Assembly: GCF_000503215.1 (NCBI RefSeq)
Contig: NZ_KI628540.1
Location: 5,030 to 69,029, forward strand
DNA: 64,000 nucleotides
Source of the DNA: Pseudomonas canadensis
Lineage (GTDB): Bacteria; Pseudomonadota; Gammaproteobacteria; Pseudomonadales; Pseudomonadaceae
Reading direction: 5' to 3'
A program made the translations under genes and the position numbers. Numbering within the stretch: position 1 is the first letter of the stretch; every line of letters starts with the position of its first letter. This document shows, piece by piece, positions 59,242-64,000 of the stretch. The notes beneath the pieces are model-generated. The model ran no database searches. It was not told the DNA's origin and was given only the letters and a program-made list of their open reading frames with translations.

Positions 59242-59503
59242 TATGTTAGTTAGTTATGCTGGTGCAAGTTTGCGTAGGACATTTCTTGTTGTTAAGGGAT
59301 GGCACGCTGGCTCGTTTTATTATTTTGTAAAAGATACTTCCAACTTCGCCGTACGAAACTTCTTTTTTATTTTTAAGCGGCCGATTCCTGTCTGAAATGA
59401 CTAAGCTTTGGGGCGTTCCAGCACTTTTTCTCGGCCACTAATTTCACATTTGGCACGAGGGAATATCTCAGGGTTTTCATTCATTAACGACGGGTAACAA
59501 CGG
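59242..59503 (+). other. AT-rich intergenic region upstream of vgrG
   Basis: This 262-base stretch holds no supported ORF. It is markedly AT-rich (runs such as TTTTATTATTTTG) compared with the genes on both sides and presumably carries the vgrG promoter. A TGGCACG motif at about 59453 resembles the first half of a sigma-54 site but has no matching second half. Confidence 0.6.
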
Positions 59504-61522
59504 ATGGTTAACGCGTTTGTTTCTTCACGTTTCAATCTGGTTCTTCCACCCATCAACATCGATTCGCAAGTCCTGGCATTTAAAGGCAGTGAAACCCTCG
59601 ATCAACCGTATTTCATCCACATACAGGTGGTCAGCGAAAACCCTTGTCTTGATCTGGAGGCGCTGCTCCACCAACCCGCCTACCTGGATTTCGGCGAAAC
59701 AAACGGGGGCCTGCACGGGTTGATCTACGCCATTGGCCGTGATGACCCCGGTCGGCGCACCACGCGCTACCACCTGACCCTGGCACCCCGGCTGGCTTAC
59801 CTTGCGCACCGACGTGACCAGAGGATTTTCCAGCAGCGCAGCGTGCCACAGATCATCGCAGAGGTCCTTGAGCAACATGGCATCCTGGCGGACGCATACG
59901 TTTTCGAGCTTGGCCCCGTGGTTTATCCGCCGCGCGAGTTCTGTGTGCAGTACGCAGAGTGTGATCTTCACTTCATCCAGCGGTTGTGTGAAGAGGAGGG
60001 AATTCACTACCATTTTCGTCACAGCGTGGACACTCATCTGCTGGTGTTTGGCGATGACCAGACCGTGTTTCGGCGTTTACCCGTGCAACGCTATAGCGCT
60101 CCTGGCGGGCCACAAGCAGATGCGCCGGTTATCCAGCGTTTCGACGTACGCCTGGGCATTCGCAGCCAAAAAACGGTGCTTCGTGATTACGACTTCGAAC
60201 ATCCCTCCTTGCATCTGCACGACAGCGCGGGTGTAGCGTCGACACTCCCCCTTGAGGACTATCAGTATCCCGCGGGATTCACCGGTCATACCCGTGGCAA
60301 GCAATTGGCATGTCGGAGCCTGGAGCGTCACCAGCGCGACCGGCATCGGGCATTGGGCAAGAGTGATCAGCCAATTCTGCGCAGCGGGCACTTCCTTGAG
60401 ATACGAGACCACCCCGACCCATCCTGCAACGACCTGTGGTTGATTACGTCAGTGCGTCATGAGGGTTATCAACCCCAGGTGCTGGAGGAAGCAACGCCCA
60501 CAACCGACCTGTTCCAGGGCTATCGCAATCGTTTTACCGCAACGCCTTGGCAGGCTGTGCATCGACCGCCCCTCAGGCATCCCAAGTCGACCATCAATGG
60601 CAGCCAGACCGCAACCGTGACCGGGCCTGCCGGTGAGGACGTGCATTGCGATGCCCATGGTCGGGTGAAGGTGCGCTTTCACTGGGACCGCCTAGACAAC
60701 ACGGATGATAAAAGCAGTTGTTGGGTGCGCGTGGCGTCCGGGTGGGCCGGTGACGGGTTTGGTGCAACGATGATCCCGCGGGTCGGTATGGAAGTGCTGG
60801 TGACCTTCCTGGACGGGGATCCCGACCGCCCTTTGATCAACGGCTGCCTGCCGAATGCGTTGCACCGGCCGGCCTATTCCTTGCCGCAGCACAAGACCCG
60901 CAGCGTTTTGCGTAGCCGCAGTTCCCGTGGTGGTGAAGGTGCCAACGAGGTGTACCTGGAAGACCGTCGTGGCGAGGAGCTTGTCTACCTGCGTGCGCAG
61001 CGGGACCTGGAGCAACGGGTCGGTCATGACAGCCGGTTGGAGGTCGTGGGAGAGCGGCGAGAAGTCATCCATGGGCTAAGCACGGTTTACTTGGAAAGCG
61101 AAGAGCATCGTCAGGTCACCGGCGATCGCAAAGTGCTGCTCAAGGCGAGCGACTACCTTGATGTGCAGGGCGATAGCCGGACCCACGTGGCGCAGACCTT
61201 GGTCATTGAGGCTGGTCAGCAACTCCACCTTAAATCCGGTGCCAGCCTGGTAATCGATGCCGGGGCGCAACTGAGCCTCAAGGCAGGTGGAGAGCATCTG
61301 GTCATCCAGGCGGGAGGCATCTTCAGCAGTCGTCCCATCGCCCTTGGCGGTTTACCGTCTGCGACCCAATTGGCGAGCGCCTTGAGTGTGGCCGATGCGC
61401 CAGAGGTCTCCAAGGTACAAGGCGCGATCATGACCCTGGCCAGGCAATTGGGGGCGGACTACTGCCCGGTGTGCGAGCGCTGCCGTGAAGGCCTGTGTGA
61501 TTTGCCGGGGAGGGCTGCCTGA
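59504..61522 (+). CDS. vgrG: Type VI secretion tip protein VgrG
   Basis: A 672-residue spike protein forming the trimeric tip of the type VI injection device. The gp27-like head is at about 1-380 (YPPREFCVQYAECDLHFIQRLCEEEGIHYHF is the family signature). The gp5-like OB fold is at about 390-470 (VHCDAHGRVKVRFHWDR, SSCWVRVASGWAGDGFGATMIPRVGMEVLVTFLDGDPDRPLING). The beta-helical needle has repeating VxGDRxxxLKASDYLDVQGD. The C-terminus ends with a cysteine cluster (CPVCERCREGLC). It has no fused effector domain; the cargo is probably bound through the DUF4123 adaptor that starts in its stop codon. Confidence 0.95.
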   Translation: MVNAFVSSRFNLVLPPINIDSQVLAFKGSETLDQPYFIHIQVVSENPCLDLEALLHQPAYLDFGETNGGLHGLIYAIGRDDPGRRTTRYHLTLAPRLAYLAHRRDQRIFQQRSVPQIIAEVLEQHGILADAYVFELGPVVYPPREFCVQYAECDLHFIQRLCEEEGIHYHFRHSVDTHLLVFGDDQTVFRRLPVQRYSAPGGPQADAPVIQRFDVRLGIRSQKTVLRDYDFEHPSLHLHDSAGVASTLPLEDYQYPAGFTGHTRGKQLACRSLERHQRDRHRALGKSDQPILRSGHFLEIRDHPDPSCNDLWLITSVRHEGYQPQVLEEATPTTDLFQGYRNRFTATPWQAVHRPPLRHPKSTINGSQTATVTGPAGEDVHCDAHGRVKVRFHWDRLDNTDDKSSCWVRVASGWAGDGFGATMIPRVGMEVLVTFLDGDPDRPLINGCLPNALHRPAYSLPQHKTRSVLRSRSSRGGEGANEVYLEDRRGEELVYLRAQRDLEQRVGHDSRLEVVGERREVIHGLSTVYLESEEHRQVTGDRKVLLKASDYLDVQGDSRTHVAQTLVIEAGQQLHLKSGASLVIDAGAQLSLKAGGEHLVIQAGGIFSSRPIALGGLPSATQLASALSVADAPEVSKVQGAIMTLARQLGADYCPVCERCREGLCDLPGRAA

Positions 61523-62358
61523 TGCAGGACATGCCAGGCCACTGGATGGCCCAACAACAGCAGGTCGGGCGGCACCTGTGTTTGATTCTCGACGGGCAGA
61601 GCGCCGCGCGCGCGCCGCTGCTGGCGGTGCGCAGCTTGTCGGACTATTGCAGCGTCTATGGTGAGACGGTACTGGCGGAACTCGCGATGGAAGGCCCTGT
61701 GATCCTGCGGCTGAAGCAGATGAACGAGCCTGCATTAAGAGACCTCCTGCAACAGCCCGAGAGTAACTGGGGTTGGCTGGGCAGCTTGCCGAGCGATGAC
61801 CTGACGGCCGTGACTCGACATTGGCGCGATCGTTTGCTGACGGGACCGGAAGAAGCGCAATCGCTGTACCGCTTTCACGACAACCGCACCCTGGCGCGTG
61901 CGCTGGCCTATATGTCCGCAGAGCACTGGCCGGCATTCCTCGGCCCGTTGATCAGCGTCTGTTATTGGCACCAAGACCGCTGGCGCATCGCTGACAACTC
62001 GGCCCCTGGCGAGAACTCGCTGCCCGACCCGGTCCCTTGGCTGAACACACCCAACCCAAACGCCGAAGCCATCCTGCACGCCAATATCCTGCGTTACCTG
62101 TTGGCCGAACACAGCGAAGACCTGGTTGCATTGGTGGAATTCCAAGACCCGAGAATCTGGCTGAGCCAGGTGTTGGAGCAGGCGCGCGTCTGGCAATGGC
62201 GGGGGGCCGAGCGATTGGAGTTTCTGGTGGTGCGACGGTTGGAGGAGGCCATACGGGAGAGTGTTATTCGGTGGCAACCGCTGGCTGGGGAGGCACCGGC
62301 GGATCACTTTGAGCGGGTAGTGGAGCAGTGGAGACTGATGGGGAAAAAAGATGAGTAG
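61522..62358 (+). CDS. DUF4123 type VI effector adaptor/chaperone
   Basis: A 278-residue cytoplasmic protein. The N-terminal DUF4123 domain (about 15-140) includes HLCLILDGQSAARAPLL, EGPVILRLKQMNEPALRDLL and WGWLGSLPSDDL, as in Tap/TEC adaptors that load an effector on a VgrG tip. The C-terminal half (WLNTPNPNAEAILHANILRYLLAEHSEDLVALVEFQDP) is the usual helical extension. ATG overlaps the vgrG stop (TGATG), and its end overlaps the lipoprotein start by 8 bases. Confidence 0.88.
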   Translation: MQDMPGHWMAQQQQVGRHLCLILDGQSAARAPLLAVRSLSDYCSVYGETVLAELAMEGPVILRLKQMNEPALRDLLQQPESNWGWLGSLPSDDLTAVTRHWRDRLLTGPEEAQSLYRFHDNRTLARALAYMSAEHWPAFLGPLISVCYWHQDRWRIADNSAPGENSLPDPVPWLNTPNPNAEAILHANILRYLLAEHSEDLVALVEFQDPRIWLSQVLEQARVWQWRGAERLEFLVVRRLEEAIRESVIRWQPLAGEAPADHFERVVEQWRLMGKKDE

Positions 62359-63127
62359 GCGAAGGCTAGGTGTGTGGGGTGTGGTGGGGATGCTGGGGCT
62401 GACAGGGTGTGCGGGCAAGCCGGTTGATAGCTTTACGCTGGAGGTGGATCTGCCGCCGGAGTTTGAGCTTAAAACGGCCGCAAATTATTTGCCCGCTACG
62501 GGTGAATTCTGCACTTTGCCGCGACGTCGAGGAAAGAGGCCTGAGCGGAAAGTCTTTTTTACGGACTACAAACCTCTGGCAAGTCGGGTGAGTTATGAGT
62601 TGCCGCTGAACGAAAAAATCGAGGGCTGCCCTTCGGTACTGCGAAGTCTGGAGTTTGAGTTTTATGCGAAGTGGGGAAAGCGTGATACGGACGTAGGTGG
62701 AGATCGTGCAGGCATCGCCATACGAGATAGCGGGGATGATCAATCTGGAATGCCTGAGTCGGGTGTCCAGGAAATGGTTGGGCAATGTCATTGGCGGTTC
62801 AGGACGGTGGGGCCGTTTCATGCGATCAGGAAGCTTCTGCAATGTCGCTCGATAAATGAACAGGGACAGTTGCAGAAGTCTGTGGCGGGTGGTGTTGCTC
62901 ACCGTGATCAATTAGCGGGAAAAACGCTCAGGTTGACGTTGACCGTCACTGATAAGGAAGAACCGGCTGTTGGTGATAACTGGGTAGTCGTTCCGGGCGG
63001 CTGGAAGCGTTGTAGAGGTAAAAGCTTTGAAGATATGGATGCGTTTTGTAACGGCAATACCACCGACTTTAAGCCTATAAAAATGCCGGATGGTCGCGTT
63101 TGTGATGTCTATCCGTCATGCAATTAA
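62351..63127 (+). CDS. Hypothetical lipoprotein, candidate immunity protein of the type VI cassette
   Basis: A 258-residue lipoprotein. The lipobox LTGC (Cys20) follows a short hydrophobic segment GVWGVVGMLG. The mature part has several cysteines (FCTLPRRRG, EGCPSVLR, GQCHWRF, KRCRGKSF, YPSCN), suggesting periplasmic disulfides. It lies between the DUF4123 adaptor and the effector, overlapping the former. Lipase effectors of type VI systems are often paired with periplasmic lipoprotein immunity factors, so this is the best candidate. No homologous family is recognised by eye. Confidence 0.7.
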   Translation: MSRRRLGVWGVVGMLGLTGCAGKPVDSFTLEVDLPPEFELKTAANYLPATGEFCTLPRRRGKRPERKVFFTDYKPLASRVSYELPLNEKIEGCPSVLRSLEFEFYAKWGKRDTDVGGDRAGIAIRDSGDDQSGMPESGVQEMVGQCHWRFRTVGPFHAIRKLLQCRSINEQGQLQKSVAGGVAHRDQLAGKTLRLTLTVTDKEEPAVGDNWVVVPGGWKRCRGKSFEDMDAFCNGNTTDFKPIKMPDGRVCDVYPSCN

Positions 63128-63141
63128 CAAGGAGTAAGTCC

Positions 63142-64000
63142 ATGATGCAGGATGCACAGAGGCAATCATTTTTCAATGAAAGCAAGCCGGCCTGTCCAGT
63201 GCGCGGACACTGGGTGAGCTTTAGTCTGGTCAATGAGTTGGGCGAGGGCACGGCGTACGGTGGACTGCCTTACACCGTCTACGATAGCGCTGGGCAGGAG
63301 TACAAAGGCAGGTTGAATGCAGAGGGGGTTGCCAAGCTACACAATCTTTTTTGCGGGCCTGTGGTGCTTGTTTTCGACGATATGTACTCAGGAACAGAAC
63401 AGCCGTATCAGCGGCTCATGTTGCGCTCCACCTACAAGCTCCCTATCACTGAGCTTCAAGTTCGGGCTGAGCAGACTCGCTTTACTGTCGCTGATGGTCG
63501 GCGCTCCGAAAGTAATCCTGCTCAGCAAAAGGCCAACCGGTTCTACCAGGTCGAAGTGCGTGATTTAGTCCGCCATGTCGCCCACTTGCCACCGATTGCG
63601 CAGCGGAGTCATCAACCCCAGCGGCATGCATTAAAAATGATGGGCGACTTGGGGTTTGGACCGCCCCAATCAAACTTGGCAGGAGTCGTGTTGTTTCCCA
63701 ACAACCACACTGCTTTGGAGGTCCGGCCACTGCGAGCCTTCCGTCCGATGCTTTCAATCGAAGACGATTTCTGCGCCTTGAACCTTTATCAGTTGGCATT
63801 GATGGCCACCTTGAGTTATTGCAACTTCGGCCAAGAGCCACCTAAAAAACCCCAGGACCAAGTGCGGTTCCCCCTTAATCCCAGCGTCGGACATCTGTTC
63901 GCCGAACAGCTTTCGGGTTTCCACGAGGCGTGGCGTTTCGATGCAGAACAAGTGCAGCGTTTTTACCCCCTTTACGAAGAGGTCCCTTACTCCCAGCGCT
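63142..64000 (+). CDS. Probable type VI lipase effector (N-terminal part, runs off the window)
   Basis: An open frame of 286 codons continues past the edge. The start ATG at 63142 has AAGGAGTAAGTCC upstream, 14 bases after the lipoprotein stop; ATG at 63145 is an alternative. The N-terminal part has CPVRGHWVSFSLVNELGEG with an Ig-like GLPYTVYDSAGQEYKGRLNAEGVAKL. Then come AFRPMLSIEDDFCALNLYQLALMATLSYCNFGQ and LFAEQLSGFHEAWRFD, which resemble the region before a class 3 lipase domain in Pseudomonas lipase-family proteins near vgrG genes. The catalytic GxSxG would lie beyond the window, so the activity is inferred. Confidence 0.65.
   Translation, partial: MMQDAQRQSFFNESKPACPVRGHWVSFSLVNELGEGTAYGGLPYTVYDSAGQEYKGRLNAEGVAKLHNLFCGPVVLVFDDMYSGTEQPYQRLMLRSTYKLPITELQVRAEQTRFTVADGRRSESNPAQQKANRFYQVEVRDLVRHVAHLPPIAQRSHQPQRHALKMMGDLGFGPPQSNLAGVVLFPNNHTALEVRPLRAFRPMLSIEDDFCALNLYQLALMATLSYCNFGQEPPKKPQDQVRFPLNPSVGHLFAEQLSGFHEAWRFDAEQVQRFYPLYEEVPYSQR

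Noticed and set aside
59453..59468. Sigma-54 (-24/-12) promoter before vgrG (TGGCACG)
   Set aside because: The -24 half is good but the -12 half should contain TTGC and reads AATAT, so only half of the site is present.

Overview
The window looks like a chromosomal segment of a fluorescent-group Pseudomonas. Three things point there: a Pseudomonas-type 5S rRNA and 23S-5S spacer at the left edge, high-GC codon use, and a full-length psl exopolysaccharide operon beside several TonB-dependent receptor/FecI/FecR sets. I see no insertion sequence, integrase, tRNA or CRISPR array. The right end is cut inside a gene.

Layout. (1) 1-330: end of an rRNA operon with 5S rRNA and terminator. (2) 0.5-11 kb: mrdA (PBP2), small enzymes, a TonB-receptor 3' remnant, a Fur-boxed TonB receptor, polB (DNA polymerase II), an acetyltransferase/GST pair and a DUF4174 protein. 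(3) 11-15 kb: ECF sigma factor / anti-sigma / TonB receptor set. (4) 15-30.4 kb, minus strand: complete pslA-pslL operon with a possible RsmA/CsrA site at the pslA start. (5) 30.8-34.9 kb: second sigma/anti-sigma/receptor set. (6) 35-41.5 kb: LysE exporter, isonitrile hydratase-like protein, GlxA-type regulator, hydrolases, and a GH15 glycosidase with an SDR. (7) 41.8-49 kb: a tight eight-gene operon of unknown product (HAD phosphatase, transaldolase-like protein, sulfotransferase, SDR, saccharopine-dehydrogenase-like protein, glycine-N-methyltransferase-like enzyme, MFS exporter, APS kinase), followed by a CGNR-type regulator. (8) 49.8-53.8 kb: fecIRA-like ferric citrate system. (9) 53.9-56.5 kb: two related effector-like genes, each preceded by an exact match to the HrpL-dependent hrp box; no type III apparatus lies in the window. 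(10) 56.5-59.2 kb: MFS transporter, a long inverted repeat, a small ORF and a DapF-like protein whose two catalytic cysteines are serines. (11) 59.5-64 kb: type VI secretion VgrG / DUF4123 adaptor / lipoprotein / lipase-type effector cassette, running off the edge.

How the genes work together. Three surface-signalling systems plus a lone receptor make this an iron-scavenging region, with Fur-box-like sites before the sigma genes and two receptors. psl supplies biofilm polysaccharide. The hrp-box genes and the VgrG cassette suggest delivery of proteins into other cells. The most novel-looking unit is the 41.8-49 kb operon. It pairs a sulfotransferase with its own PAPS-making kinase and an exporter, which predicts an exported sulfated small molecule. 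That product is an inference from gene content.
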